Part shown: one piece after another, positions 1 through 11,364 of the stretch
Numbering within the stretch: position 1 is the first letter of the stretch
How the letters are laid out: each line of letters opens with the position of its first letter
Assembly: GCA_037178675.1 (NCBI GenBank)
Contig: JAYMGJ010000305.1
Span: 41,908-105,907, forward strand
Length of the DNA stretch: 64,000 nucleotides
DNA from: Scleroderma bovista
Lineage: Eukaryota > Basidiomycota > Agaricomycetes > Boletales > Sclerodermataceae
Reading direction: 5' to 3'
Notes under the pieces: model-generated
The model's input: only the letters and a program-made list of their open reading frames with translations
The model's database searches: none
What the model was told of the DNA's origin: nothing
Translations under genes and position numbers: made by a program

Positions 1-719
1 GTAGAGACGCTTATAGCGTCGTCCTCTTTAGCCGTGTTGCCCTAACTGCAATCGAACACGATTTTACAAGTACTCCGGATCAACTTCTTGACACCCTCCT
101 GCCTTACAAGACGGATGGAGGTACCAATTACACTGCTGCCATCGAACATGCTCAAGATCTCATGAAGAAGCACTGGTGCACAGAACGGTGAATGAGTCCT
201 CATGAGAGACGTTATCAAGCACCCTACTAAGATCCTTCTCAGATCTCCTGTCATCATCTTTCTCTCTGACGGAGAATGCGAAATTGCTGATCAGACTATG
301 CAAAACCTATGTCGCACATCGATCCAGCTTGGGTATCAACCTGCGATCCCTGCCTCTGAATTATTCCCTGACACAGACTCTGCAGAAAAGCCTTATCCTT
401 TCACTCTGTGTCATTTGGTTCAGATCAATCATCCGAATGCCTCCGTAGAATGGTGGAGATCGCGCAAATTGTTCAGAACGATATCCCTAAAGCATGGCTG
501 GCCGAGGCTCTGTGGCGGTGGCTCCCAACGCTGGCTCCGACTGCCGATACAGTCAAATCGACATACAACCAAGCCCTTGACACCGTACGCCCTCTCCATT
601 CCTACTGACGTATCCTGATATTATTTTAGGTGCAACTCACAGAGACGTTCCTCAAAATTGCGGAGTCCCTTCGGAAGCCACGGGGTGCACTTGTGCATTA
701 TGCAGGTGCTTCTGAGTAA
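1..719 (+). CDS. VWA (von Willebrand factor A) domain protein, 3' part
   Basis: The 5' end lies outside the window. Four exons can be joined in frame: about 1-187, 243-332, 386-584 and 630-719 (TAA 717-719), with GT-AG introns of 45-55 bp. The peptide has the hallmarks of a VWA fold: a segment ending in KTDGGTNYTAAIEHA, then the strand IIFLSDGEC, then SFHSVSFGSD followed by LRRM. This is the usual order for the second half of fungal cytosolic VWA proteins, which bind partners through a metal-dependent site. That first motif (DxSxS) would be upstream and cannot be checked. The C-terminus ends KIAESLRKPRGALVHYAGASE. No frame break is seen. The exact partner or pathway cannot be told from this piece. 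Confidence 0.75.
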
Positions 720-1164
720 TTTGAGATTCCAGTGTATGATTACCAAAGGGTTGCACCAGTCGATCGTCTGAACAGTTTTTATCTGAGAAACACTATTTTT
801 CATGGATTACTGCAAGGAATTCCTTCGCGGACCCATTTGAATGCAAAACATGTTCTTCGTCTTGTTTCCTTCCGTGCCCTTTTCCGGGAAAATCGGGCAT
901 TTTTCGGGCTGGGAAGGGTGTCCCTGACCTATAGACGAACAGAAGGCGTCATCCCACTCAAGTTCAGCCCAAATCCAGTCTTTTCTTGAACTTAGTACGA
1001 TCGCCTGAAGCTCAACCTGATGAAACAATACCCTTTGCAAACCCTATGTCTCCAGAAGTCAAAACCGGACATTTTTGCTATACTGATATCACTATGCATG
1101 ACGACGTGCCTTAAAATGCAAGGTTAGAAGTACAGTGCAACCAAACCAGCCCAAGCCATACCAT
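720..1164. other. Convergent intergenic spacer
   Basis: This spacer lies between the 3' ends of the VWA gene and the amidohydrolase. I see no coding frame with plausible splicing and no repeat. Confidence 0.5.
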
Positions 1165-2716
1165 TCACATAATGATATCGAGCTTGGGTACCAATCCCAG
1201 ATCATATACTTTATTTGAGTTGTGGAAGAGCATATTTTCAACGATCGTAGCCGCCTGCAGATCTGTGAGCTCGTCTCGGCGGATACAATCTGCCAACACC
1301 TAGAATGCCTAAGTCAGGCCGTAGCCCTAGACAGCCGCTGTTTGGCATTACCTCATATAGGGCCTGTCGTGATTGGATGCTAGCTAGATAATACGTTTCA
1401 GGCCACCAGTGTCCGTCCGCTGGGAATTGTTCAGAGACAAGAATGTATGCTTTCCGGGGTAAACCTACTGGACCACAGTATCTTATTGGTTGGAGCAAGC
1501 TCCAACACTGCTTGATGACCGCACGCTGACCATCCGCCGAGAGAATAGGAAAGATCTCACCGAAATCGAGGTAAACGTTCTTATACATAGCAGTGAGATA
1601 CCCCGCATCTCGGGTGTATGGATAACTGGAGTGGAGGAGGACGAAGACCGTCTCAGGGTAAGCCCTAATGATAGTCTGCATATGTGCTGGAGATGATTTC
1701 GTGAGAGTCATATCATTATCGCCGAGACCTTGAAATAGATCAGCGTCCATACATGTGATGCGGATACATTGGCCCAGGTGTTACCTGTGTGAAATTGCAC
1801 TTGTATATAATGGCTCAGCAATAGCGCCTACGGGGCGAAAAGAACGCTCACCAGGCTTTCTAGCATCGCCAGCGATTCCAAGAACGATGCGAACAAGGCG
1901 ATCATTGAGCGCCTTATGCGCCAACCGCAGGACGCCTTTTGCTTCATACTGCTTCCATATTTCTAGGAGACATCGTTCGATCTCCTCCTTTGGCGCCGAC
2001 GTCGAAATGTCGAGTCCTGTCCTGTACAGCACAGTGAAGTGATGAGAATCACACTGGACCAAGTATGTAACCGTACCTGTAGCAGGCAATGGACTTGAAC
2101 CCGACGACTTCTGAATCGCGTGCACTTGCCGTGATACTTTCCACAAACATGGTAATGAAGACGGGCAAGAAAGTTCTGGCTATCGCTGCGTTGACTTCAC
2201 CCTCATAGGTACGCACCAATTCAAGTAGAGCTTTCTGTAAAGTAGTCAAAGCATGAGCACATACAACAGGGGAACTATGAGCAGGAGATGTACCTCAGCA
2301 ACTGCCTCAATGCGAACGATCCTTTTCGTAGGACTTGCAGTGAACCGATTGTGCCACCTGTACCCCTCTGCCAGATCAGCAACGCCGGACAAGCCATCAT
2401 CGATGAGGATGCACTGGATGCCCGTGGGCCTCATGCACATCCTGCAGAGTTGCATGTAATCCAAGCTCGCTCGCATCTTTTTGACCCCATCCCAGTTGGC
2501 ATCGTCGCCTTTTAAGCCGAACAACTTGGCCAGCTGAGCCGTCGATCTGTAACAAGCGAGTGTGTAGATAGAGTCGGTGAGAGCGTCTCCGCTGGCCTCT
2601 GTGTTGAGACCCTCGAACGCGAGCGCATTGCGGTGCTTTTCAGAGAGGAAAGGGTGAGCATGGTTGTCAATCGCAGGGTACGAAAAGGCAGCTTTGGCTA
2701 GTTCACGGTAATACAT
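1165..2716 (-). pseudogene. FluG-like amidohydrolase, frameshifted
   Basis: The protein starts at 2716 with MYYRELAKAAFSYPAIDNHAH, giving the metal-binding DNHAHP motif of amidohydrolase-2 proteins and of the N-terminal half of FluG. IDDGL, then TGLDISTSAPKEEIERCL, then LLHSSYPYTRDAGYL, then DGHWWPETYYL follow in family order across several short introns. The last exon ends NKVYDLGLVPKLDIIM before the stop at 1165. The glutamine-synthetase half of FluG is absent, so this would be a stand-alone amidohydrolase. Two defects are visible. The frame is lost by one base in a T run near 1511-1515: upstream reads IKQC, while the continuation LELAPTNKILWS needs the next frame. The expected FHTGLGDND reads FQGLGDND, losing a conserved His. 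I infer a recent pseudogene, though one sequencing error could explain the first defect. Confidence 0.75.
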
Positions 2717-3455
2717 GATGGGAAGGAGCAGAGCCAGTCTGAGCCCCTGAGTGAGGTATGACGACTATCAGCACGTGCTTGGAGTACATCGCTGCGGTGG
2801 TCGTCTTCCTACTACTACAGCAGCCTGACACTTGCAGTTTGGCTCTCCCAATTCAACTCATCATGAAGAATATTTGGCCGCTACGTGGCCAACTCACAAG
2901 GCTCATTAGTAGTTATTAGTTTTGATATATTGCTCGTTCTACCTACAGATAAATAGTTCGTAGTCGTGCTGTGTTGGTCCTGGTTCGCCCCCATCAACCC
3001 ACCGTGGTCACCCCGATCGCCCGAGCGCGAATTCTAACACATCTTCAGTCAGGTCCTAGCTCAGTGCAAGCTCAGCCAAGGTTCCTGAGCATCCTACAAG
3101 GTTTATCCCTAAATGCTTGTCGTGGTAGACCAAAGGTGGTCGACGACGCCCTTAACTGTCCAGGCAGTTCTTCCATACAGTGAGCCTTTGCCTCCAGCGC
3201 ACCTTTGCTGACACGCACAGCAATGCGACGTTCACCCGGTATCCAACGCTCAACGTCCCTTCCCTCGTACTTCAGTTGACAGTGGTTAGTCCAATAGGAA
3301 CTTCCATCGTGTGACGTTTTTTGACCTGGCGCTACTCGGTCGGCGTCAGTTGGAACTCCGTCAGCCTCTTATCCCACAGCGGTTTTCATCCTCTTCACTT
3401 GTCCCTTCGCAAGCCCTCACACTCTTTTACAATCATACATTCGTTTATTCGCACA
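2717..3455. promoter_or_regulatory. Divergent intergenic/promoter region
   Basis: This is the spacer between two divergently transcribed genes (amidohydrolase left, Kre9/Knh-like right). The last 150 bp before the right-hand ATG are C/T-rich, as in many fungal promoters of highly expressed wall genes. No specific operator is recognised. Confidence 0.4.
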
Positions 3456-4322
3456 ATGTTCTCCTCAGCCATCATCTCCCTCGCTCTCGCAGCATCAGCC
3501 CTCGCCAATGTTTACGTGGGTTCCCTTTTTTTTCCCCTTCTGAAGCAAGGGTCGAAACGAACTGATCCCTACCGCAGCTGACTGCTCCAGTTGCGACCAC
3601 TTCGTGGCCCGCTAGCCAACAAGCCACTATCACCTGGCAGGATGATGGTCAATCTCCTTCTCTCGCTTCATTCGGGGCAGCCAAATTCTCTATCTACGTT
3701 GGCAATGCGAACCAGCAGGTACGGCCCTGATCCCAGTGCTTGACCAGTGCCATTCAAGCATCCCTCCAGACTCCCCTGCAACTCATCTCGGCGAATGTCA
3801 ACGTCGCAAATATTTCGTCCTTGGCCTTCACACCTGACCCGACTATTGGACCCGACAGTAGCGAATAGTGAGAGACTGAGCCCCGTCATCCCTTTCTATG
3901 TGCGCTCACACACGTGTCCTCAGCTTCATTCGTGTCGAGTCCCTGAACCTCAAGGATGCCAAGTCACCACAATACCCTGCTCTCGCGTTCTCCGCCAAAT
4001 TCACGTGTGTCTACCTTTGAATTCCCTGGGGATTCCCACTGACTCATTTACGCGTAGCTTGACCGGCATGTCAGGCAAGTTCAACACGTCGGTTCAGCAA
4101 ATGATCGACGGCCAGTCCACTGCACCCATCGGCGGCACCCCCGCTCCCACGAGCGGCACTGCTTCACCCACCGCTGCCAAGACCACCGCTGCTTCCAGCA
4201 CCAGCAAGGCCGCTAGTGCTACCTCCACCTCCAAGAGCAGTGGTGCTGGCAAGCACGGCGTTGCTGGCCTCGCAGGCTTCGTCGGGGTTGCTGCTGCCCT
4301 CTTCGGTGCTGCTCTCCTCTAA
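3456..4322 (+). CDS. Kre9/Knh1-like GPI-anchored Ser/Thr-rich wall protein
   Basis: Five exons join in frame: 3456-3515, 3578-3718, 3770-3867, 3924-4004 and 4058-4322. The start MFSSAIISLALAASALANVY is a signal peptide with an Ala-x-Ala cleavage site. The next about 100 residues match the Kre9/Knh1 N-terminal domain common in agarics: TAPVATTSWPASQQATITW, then FSIYVGN, then FTPDPTIGPDSSEYFIR, then YPALAFSAKF. A low-complexity Ser/Thr/Ala linker follows. The C-terminus is hydrophobic (GVAGLAGFVGVAAALFGAAL) after small residues, as expected for GPI attachment. The family is linked to cell-wall beta-1,6-glucan assembly in yeast; the role in mushrooms is less clear. Length and splice signals are normal and no defect is visible. 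The C/T-rich leader suggests strong expression (inference). Confidence 0.9.
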
Positions 4323-5031
4323 TCCATTTAGTTTCGTGGCCGTATCCTTCCTTCTCTTCGTCCCATCGAAACATTTCGTAGAGTTTCGTCTGTCTTTCTG
4401 CTCCTCGGTTATCTAGCTATAAGGGTATCTGTGTTTATTTGCTCTCGTACGTACGTCGTTTGGTAATTTAGGTGTGGCTTCTCCGTCGATGTGGTTGTCT
4501 TCTCTTTCCCTGGACTTGCTTCTATCTCCACGTGAGCTTTGTTCGTGTAATTCCTAAATTACCTTACGATCTGTGCCACGACTGATTTACGGGCAAATTT
4601 ACATTTATAGCTTCATTGTCTGGATTGATGAGAACATAGACAGGGTTGTGTTACATGACAAGAAGGAAGCAGGCAACGGATTAAATGTCTCCGAGATACC
4701 AACTGTCAACCTGAACGTGACAACATCCTACACAGATCACCCACCAACATAGAAGGAACAACTGAACATCCGCAGATGACACCGACTCCTTGACAGCGGT
4801 CGGGCGAAGAGCCGAGTACGCAGTACCATGCCTTATCGTATGACAGGCATCTCAACGACGCGTACCGCCCACGACGACCAAGACGCGAGTCAAAGGGCGG
4901 CGGCGAGCGGGGTGAGTCATAGATCTAAACCCGATAACTGGTGCACTAACAGTGAGCTGTACACGCATCATAATATCAACCCCAAAGATCTAATCCGGCA
5001 GGATCGCACTCACGTTGACAACAGCATGTCA
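4323..5031. other. Convergent intergenic spacer
   Basis: This contains the 3' flanks of the Kre9/Knh-like gene and of UPF3, which converge here. A short open frame from 4828 reads antisense into UPF3 and looks accidental. No repeat or RNA gene is seen. Confidence 0.5.
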
Positions 5032-6865
5032 TCACCCCCCACGAGGTCCACCACGGCCACGGCCCCTCCCCCTCCGTCCTCCACTGCCGCGTGCAGGGGG
5101 CGCATCGGCCTGGTGTCCGCTCTGCGCGTCGCGGGGAGACTGAGGGCGCTGTGCGATCGATACCTCGCCCGGAACAGTCTGTGCATCGTTGCGCTGGAGG
5201 ATATTCGGTATTGCGGGTTGAGCACCAGTGCTCTTGCTGTGCTTCCCACCCGAGGTGTGGTGGTCCTTGTGCTTGCCGCCTGCGCTCTTCCCCTCAGGTG
5301 CGGAACCACCACCACCGGCTGGACCCGATGGAGTAGCAGCAGCAGCACCTCCTTCCCTGTCCCTGTCCTTCTCTCCCCGTCTCTTCCGCTCGCCGCCGCC
5401 ACCGCTTCCGACAGCCCCACTGAGCGCAGCCTCAAAGTGGCGGCCTATACCGATAACGGGACGCCCCCGACGGGTCTGTGGAGTCCCGGGAGCGGGCGGA
5501 GATAACACCCCTGTCGCCGAGGCGGTTGCACCACCCTCTGTAGGTGCGGGTGCGGGAGCAGGAGCAGCGGCTGCAGTAGAATCTGTATGTTTAGCATGTA
5601 CGGCAGGTCCACCCGATACTTTGTGTCCCCTGTGGCCACGTTCGCGATGGGCATGAGGAGCCGTCGGAGGCGTGGGTGTAGGCGCGATGCTATGCTGGGG
5701 TACTGAGGGCGGTACCGATACACCCCCAGCAGACGCAGGCTGCTTCGGAGCTGCCATCTGGATTCTCACAGCGGGCTGAGCGTCTTGCGCTGCAGCCTTC
5801 TGGGCAGCGGCAGCAGCAGCAGCCGCTTTCTTCGCCTTCCTGCTCGCCGGCTGCGAAATAGGGCCGACTTCGATAATTTGGTTTTGTTTCTGGGCAGCGA
5901 TGGAAGCGGCAGCCTGCGCCTGCGCCTGTGCGACGGTAGATGCCTTCTTCTTGGCAGCTTCCTCTTTCTTGGCGATGATCGCAGACTCTTTGTAGTGTGC
6001 ATGATTGCGGATGATGGCTTCTTTGTCTTTCTGTGCCGATTTTTCGGCTTTGAGAGCTTCGAGAAGCGGGGTGGTCGTTGGCTGTGGAGCTGATTGGGCA
6101 GCTGCGACTTGCAGGGGGTAAATGGTTGCATCACGATACTGTTGATAGTTCGTAGGGACTTACTGAGAGCCTCGAGAGAGGGGGGTTCCGCCTTTTCAAG
6201 GACCTTTAGGTATTCGAGGAAGGATATATAATCCTCATCTGGATGGAGGGGTCATCAAGCTGCCTTGATAGATGGTGTTTTGGTAACATACCCTTGTCGA
6301 TTGTATTATTCCTCGCATCGGCCTTCTTCTTCTCAGTAGGCACCTTCTGGAACGGTGCAAATTCGACAATAGCCTGCGATTCGTTTCCTGTGTACCGTCA
6401 TCGGGGAGAAGGTCGGTTCACAAGAGATATTCACAAGCCATGGCGGGACCACGGACCAGCTTTATCCTTGAATATATGCCCGTCGTACTCTCGACTGAAC
6501 GTTGCGAGCATCTCCTCATTCTTGAATGCAATATAAGCGCGAGAGGGCACACTTTCCTTATGCATCCTACCCCCCAACACTCTCTATCAACATACCACCG
6601 ACAAGCAACAGAGAGTGACGCACACAGACCGCTTCCTCAGCTTTCCCGGATGGTACATCTTCCACGTCACCGTCTCTTCCGTGACCCACGCCTGCACGCT
6701 CTGCCAGAAGACGTCCTCGGGCAGGTTGGGCGGCAGCCGGCGCACGACGGTCTTGAGGCGCTCTGTGCCATTGTTGTTGGTGTTGTTGTGATTCGCGGAC
6801 GTGTGAGGCTTGTCTTTGTGCTTCAACTGCTTCCGCGAGCCTTGTCTTGTCTCTGCGCCGGCCAT
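5032..6865 (-). CDS. UPF3: UPF3 / Smg4 family nonsense-mediated mRNA decay factor
   Basis: The start at 6865 (MAGAETRQGSRKQLKHKDKP) leads into the UPF3 RNA-recognition-like fold: KTVVRRLPPNLPEDVFWQSV, WVTEETVTWKMYHPGKLRK, then after an intron SRAYIAFKNEEMLATFSREY, DGHIFKDKAGNESQAIVEFA and PFQKVPTEKKKADARNNTI. DEDYISFLEYL follows. At least four introns of about 50-65 bp are needed and all have GT-AG ends in the right phase. The rest is low complexity: an Ala/Gln/Lys helix, Pro/Gly-rich stretches and an Arg-Gly-rich end (RRGRGRGRGGPRGG). UPF3 bridges UPF2 and the exon-junction complex in mRNA surveillance. The frame is intact. It is transcribed divergently from the first F-box gene with under 200 bp between them. 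Pieces of this gene recur at 14.6-15.2 kb and near 11.7 kb. Confidence 0.9.
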
Positions 6866-7055
6866 CCGTACACGCTATGTCGAGCGTTGACCAAAGTCGC
6901 TGTATGACTCTGACTAGAGGCAGCTTCGCTTTTTGAGGAAGGTTGTTCCCGCGCTCTGAGGAGATCGAAACCACAGCACATTAACTTAGGGGCGGTACTT
7001 TGAGTCTGTGTCCAAGACTCCAAGGACGTTATTCGTGTCCATCTTGAAGCCCTCC

Positions 7056-8394
7056 ATGAAAAGCAGTGAGTAAATTCTCAGCAGGTTGTCCCGTTCTACT
7101 AAAGTGCCATTGCTTTAAAGGAATTGACAGACAAACCCAAGCCCCCATCGACTCGTTGCCCACTGAAATTGTGTGCGAGATCCTGACAACTGCCATCGAA
7201 ACCACCCTTCCCCTTTGTGATGCACACCGTGTTCGTAAACCTGAACTGGCCACTGTGTGTCGTCGTTGGAGAGATATCATTCTCAATACCCCTCTCTTGT
7301 GGACTTTCATCGAGCTATCATACGAATGGCCAGGGACGTCCTTGTTGAAGGCACACGTAGAAAGGAGCAGGGAATGTCCTCTCGTTATTGTTTGTCGTGG
7401 TGTTCGTCACCGACATACAGCATTTCTGGACATATTAGTAGCCACCGTGCATCGCTGGCGTAGCTTCACCATCACCAGTACCTGTGGCGGGTGCAAATTT
7501 CTCATCGATAGACTTGGTCGCACTGTGCTTCCTTTGCTTACACGCCTTTCCATATTACACTATTCTTGGCCGGATCGTTCCAAATTTCATCGTCCAGAAT
7601 ATTTCCCCGCACTCAAACACTTGGAAGTCTCCACTGCGGCTTTTACCCCAGATCATTCTCCATTCCCTCTCGTTCTTGAGGAGCTCGCCATTAGCGATTT
7701 TCGGGGTTGGACCTCTCGTTCCCTGCAATTCCTCTCATTCCAAGGTCTGAAAGCACTCTCATTTCGTGGATACACAGGAAACGGACGAATACGACCTGAT
7801 AGTGTCCATTTACCCCTACTTACACGCCTTTCATTTTATGTCTCCCATGCTGAACCATTCTTGCGCGTCCTCTCAGCCCCCAACCTCACTCACCTCGACT
7901 ATCGGCAGCAACACCGCGAAACCTTGCTCACGGCATTCGATGGGATCCCGTCCAAGTGGGTGAATGTCCGTGAGCTGAGGCTTAAGCTTTCATCACGAAA
8001 AATACGGCACACCCATGAAGGTTATCATGTTGGCTTGATAGCGCTCTGCCTCGCAGTTCCGGAGGTTCGGAGTATAGAAGTCAGGGCAAAAGACCTGGAT
8101 AAACTCCTTGAGCGCCTAGGGGATCTGTATCCTATAGACCACTTGGTGCATCTCGAACGGTTCACTGTCATTGGCAGTGTTTACCGGTTCAATAACATGG
8201 GGGGATACATAGTCCCGTGGCTCAAGCAGCGAAGGGACATGGAGAAACCAGTGTTAAAGCTCAGATTCTTGGTGAATGGTGACAAAGCTAAGTTGGATAT
8301 GTTTATTTTGGATGACGTAGGTCAATATTGTGATGGGGTTGATGTAGAGACCATTAGTAGTTCACTTCCAACCTTCACAACAGTTGGCTCCTAA
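7056..8394 (+). CDS. F-box protein, tandem copy 1
   Basis: The main exon (7121-8394) carries an N-terminal F-box, APIDSLPTEIVCEIL through ELATVCRRWRDIILNTPLLW, as in the large agaric F-box/LRR-like families that recruit targets to SCF ubiquitin ligases. The remaining about 370 residues are leucine-rich with repeated LTHL/LTRLS phrases, consistent with a degenerate LRR arc. The reading frame has no ATG in this exon. A 10-base first exon at 7056 (M-K-S) with GTGAGT donor and an acceptor at 7120 gives an in-frame start. The same layout works in copy 2, which supports it, but a longer upstream exon is possible. No stop or shift is seen. It shares most of its sequence with the gene at 10004-11364. 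Confidence 0.85.
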
Positions 8395-8816
8395 CGCAGA
8401 GTTGGCTCCAGGATGTATCTCCCGATCAGATTAGCCAATTCATAATGCTTCATACTGTGTAGCTTCATAGTAATAACGTCTCCAGATTGTATGGGACGCC
8501 AAACGGCGCATCCCAGCATTGAGATGATGTCGCCAAGGAGTTCACCATTAATACTTTCAGCACGCACTTTGACATCGATGGAATCCAGGCTTTTAAGCAC
8601 TGCACTCTTTTATAACAAGACCCTTTCCTCGGAGCAATGAGGACTCCCAGCATCCAATAGGGGGACAAATTACATACTATCCGCCTCATGCCAGATGCTG
8701 TATCATGGATGAATCATGGCCAATGTAATAATATGTATGTAGTATGTAAAAGTGAACCACGGACTGTCTACCTCACTGAGACTGGGTGAAAATTAAAGGT
8801 GATTCGATACAAACAA
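8395..8816 (-). pseudogene. Degenerate F-box/LRR tail remnants
   Basis: The minus strand retains short phrases such as KVRAESINGELLGDIIS and WRPIQSGDVITMK. A related stretch occurs at 11.58-11.65 kb, downstream of copy 2, so the two F-box copies were probably duplicated with their 3' flank. No gene can be rebuilt here and the assignment to the F-box cluster is an inference from context. Confidence 0.35.
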
Positions 8817-8825
8817 CTTCCGATG

Positions 8826-8930
8826 TAGTCTGGTGACCAGACTGTCTATGAAGTTGTAGTACTTGGTGGCAAACCGTCGATTGGTAAAACTGGGTTCGAA
8901 ATCGTACGCGGATTCCACGGTCAGGTGATG
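8826..8930 (+). repeat. Left terminal inverted repeat of MULE-like element
   Basis: It matches the reverse complement of 9823-9941, except that about 8 bases plus a short internal copy of the tip sequence are missing. The outer 17 bases are nearly a perfect palindrome on their own (AGTCTGGT / ACCAGACT). Confidence 0.85.
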
Positions 8931-9822
8931 GTTAACACTGATATGGGTACAGAAAAGGTCACGTGCATGCAGGATAACTTTGAATTTTGAATATGCTAAG
9001 TACTGCCGGTGGGCTTCGAGCGACTAACGTTTGTAGATCGTGTCTTGATGCCGTCCGCGTCGACGCCTGGGTCTATGGACCTTCCAATAACGTTCCGAAG
9101 CGTTTCCGTGTGGTTGCATGTCATGCGCGTGTCCCAGGTAAGTCATTTCGCGTTCTTGCGCCTGACTGACTTTTATATGCTCGATCTCAAGTCTTCCGCG
9201 TCGACGTCGACGTCTAACGAGCCCATTCGGACAATCTGCGTATTTTGTGGGTGGCTCGGACGACACTAGTAAGTCGTTATTTTGCATTCTTCGACTTTGA
9301 TGCATATACTGACTACCTCCAGCCAGAAGTGCTTCATTGACTCACATTAAGTCAACACTGCCGCCGCTAGTCGTGTTGTCCATGTCTCTATCTCGTCCGT
9401 CTCACCGTCATTGCCATCACCAGTGTTGTCGCCCTCAGCGCTCGCCGTAACCCATTCATCTGCGCTCAACGCCTCGTCTCTGCTCTTGACTTGTTCAAAG
9501 ACGAAACTTCAACTTGCGGTCTCGATTGGCGCATTCATGTTTTGCGTCCTCAACCTGATTCGATGTATTCTAACGTTTCTGCTTTCGTTTGCAGGCATTC
9601 TTGTGTTTTCTGTAACACTTTGCCCATCTGTTTCAAGGCTGTGCGCATCCATTTGCGCGCTTGACGCTTCTGCGTGGCTCCATTTTGGAGGTATTCAACA
9701 TTTGTGGACCCAACCATCGAAGGTGTGCGACGTGCGTGGACGATGCCTTGAGCTTAGCATTAGCATATACGATTCATTTGGCACTTATCTTTACAAAATA
9801 TTGTATTTTCAAATGGGCTATG

Positions 9823-9941
9823 CATCACCTGACCGTGGAATCCGCGCGGCCCTACGATTTCGAACTCAGTTTTACCAGACTGTCTATCGACAGTTTGCCA
9901 CCAAGTACTACCACTTCATAGACAGTCTGGTCACCAGACTA
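9823..9941 (-). repeat. Right terminal inverted repeat of MULE-like element
   Basis: This is the longer of the two arms. It holds a second internal copy of the tip (AGACTGTCTATCGACAG region) that the left arm has lost, which suggests slippage or a deletion on the left arm after insertion. Confidence 0.85.
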
Positions 9942-10003
9942 CTTCCGATGCAGCGCAGTAGTACATGATGCTGACCAATCCACCATTCTGAAGAACTTCC
10001 TCC

Positions 10004-11364
10004 ATGATAAGCAGTGAGTAAACTCTCAGTGGGGTTGACCCGTTCTACTAAAGTGCCATTGCTTTAAACAAGCCCACATCGACTCGTTGCCCACTGAAAT
10101 TGTGTGCGAGATACTGACAACTGCCATCGAAACCACCCTTCCCCTTTGTGATGCACACCGTGTTCGCAAACTTGAACTGGCCGCTGTGTGTCGTCGTTGG
10201 AGAGATATCATTCTCAACACCCCTCTCTTGTGGACTTACATCGAGCTATCACGTCAATGGTCGACAACATCCTTGTTGAAGGCGCACATAGCAAGGAGCC
10301 GAGAATGTCCCCTGGTTATTGTATGCCATGGTAATTGTACCCGATCAAACCATTACAAACCATTCGTGGACATATTGGTAGCCACTGTGCATCGCTGGCG
10401 TAGCCTCACCATGATGACCAGTGATAAACATGATACTGAGTGCAATATTCTCACCGACAGATTTGGTTGCACTGTGTTTCCTTTACTTACACACCTTTCC
10501 ATGCCAGGCTTTTGGCTGGGGCGTCCCAAATTCCTTTGTCCAGAGTATTTCCCCACACTCAAACACTTGGAAGCCTCCATTGCGTCTTTTACCACAAATT
10601 ACTCTCCATTCCCTTTCGCCCTTGAGGAGCTCACCATTTGCGATTTTTGGGTTTGGACCTCTCGTTCCCTGGAATTCCTCTCATTCCAACAACTGAAAGC
10701 GCTTTCATTTTTTGGATACACGATGAAGGGGCAAATACAACCTGATAGTGTCCATTTACCCCTCCTCACGCGCCTTTCATTTTATGTCTCCCATGCTGAA
10801 GAACTCTTGCGCGTTCTCTCAACCCCGAGCCTCACACATCTCGTCTATCAGCAGCAACACCGCGAAACCTTATTCACAGCATTCAATGGGATCCCGTCCA
10901 AGTGGGTGAATGTCCATGAGCTGATGCTTCAGCTTGAAACTACCTATGATCATCGCACCCGACCCGAAGACTACCACGTTGGCTTGACAGCGCTCTGCCT
11001 CGCAGCTCCGGAGGTTCGGAGCATGGAAGTCATGGCAGAAGATCTGGGTGAGCTCCTTGCTTGCCGCCCCTGGGGCGTGTATCCTATAGACCACTGGGTC
11101 CACCTCGAAAAATTCACTGTTATTGGCGATGTTCGCCAGCTAAATGAGAAGGGGGGCCACATAGTTCCGTGGCTCAAGCAGCGAAGGCACATGGGGAAAC
11201 CAGTGCTAAAGCTCAGCTTCTTGGTGAATGGTGACAAAGCTGACTCGTTGGACATGATTGTTTTGGATGACATTGGACAATATTGTGATGGGGTGGATTT
11301 GCGCGTGGAGACTGTATCCCGTTACAAGCCGAAAGGGATGCTACTTAAGAGAGTGCAGCTATAA
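10004..11364 (+). CDS. F-box protein, tandem copy 2
   Basis: This is a near duplicate of the gene at 7056-8394. The F-box is read as HIDSLPTEIVCEIL through ELAAVCRRWRDIILNTPLLW at the start of the main exon (from 10073). The Leu-rich C-terminal part is colinear with copy 1. The proposed 10-base first exon (ATG at 10004, M-I-S) and donor GTGAGT are at the same relative place. The C-terminus differs after YCDGVD: copy 2 ends RYKPKGMLLKRVQL, copy 1 ends differently. The frame is open, with substitutions spread along the length, so both copies may be functional SCF adaptors. The MULE-like element ends 53 bp upstream of the proposed ATG (62 bp including the duplication), so the promoter of this copy may be altered. 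Confidence 0.85.

Larger units (their letters stand above)
8826..9941. mobile_element. Mutator-like (MULE) non-autonomous DNA transposon
   Basis: The ends are long inverted repeats beginning TAGTCTGGTGACCAGACT and ending with the reverse complement. The element is flanked by a perfect 9-bp direct duplication, CTTCCGATG, at 8817-8825 and 9942-9950. A 9-bp duplication with TIRs above 100 bp is typical of the MULE superfamily. No transposase is encoded. The interior (about 8931-9822) has intron-like stretches starting GTAAGT and ending in AG (for example 9138-9191 and 9270-9321), so a captured gene fragment (Pack-MULE) is possible. It lies between the two tandem F-box genes. Confidence 0.8.

Noticed and set aside
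5010..5770. Long frames on both strands over the UPF3 3' half
   Set aside because: GC-rich low-complexity sequence gives shadow frames; only the frame ending in the RGG-like tail joins the UPF3 domain.
8885..8905. tRNA-like T-loop (GGTTCGAAATC)
   Set aside because: It lies in the MULE TIR and no cloverleaf can be formed around it.
9411..9968. Open frame in the MULE-like element (185 codons)
   Set aside because: It runs through the right TIR and the target duplication and has no recognisable domain; probably chance.
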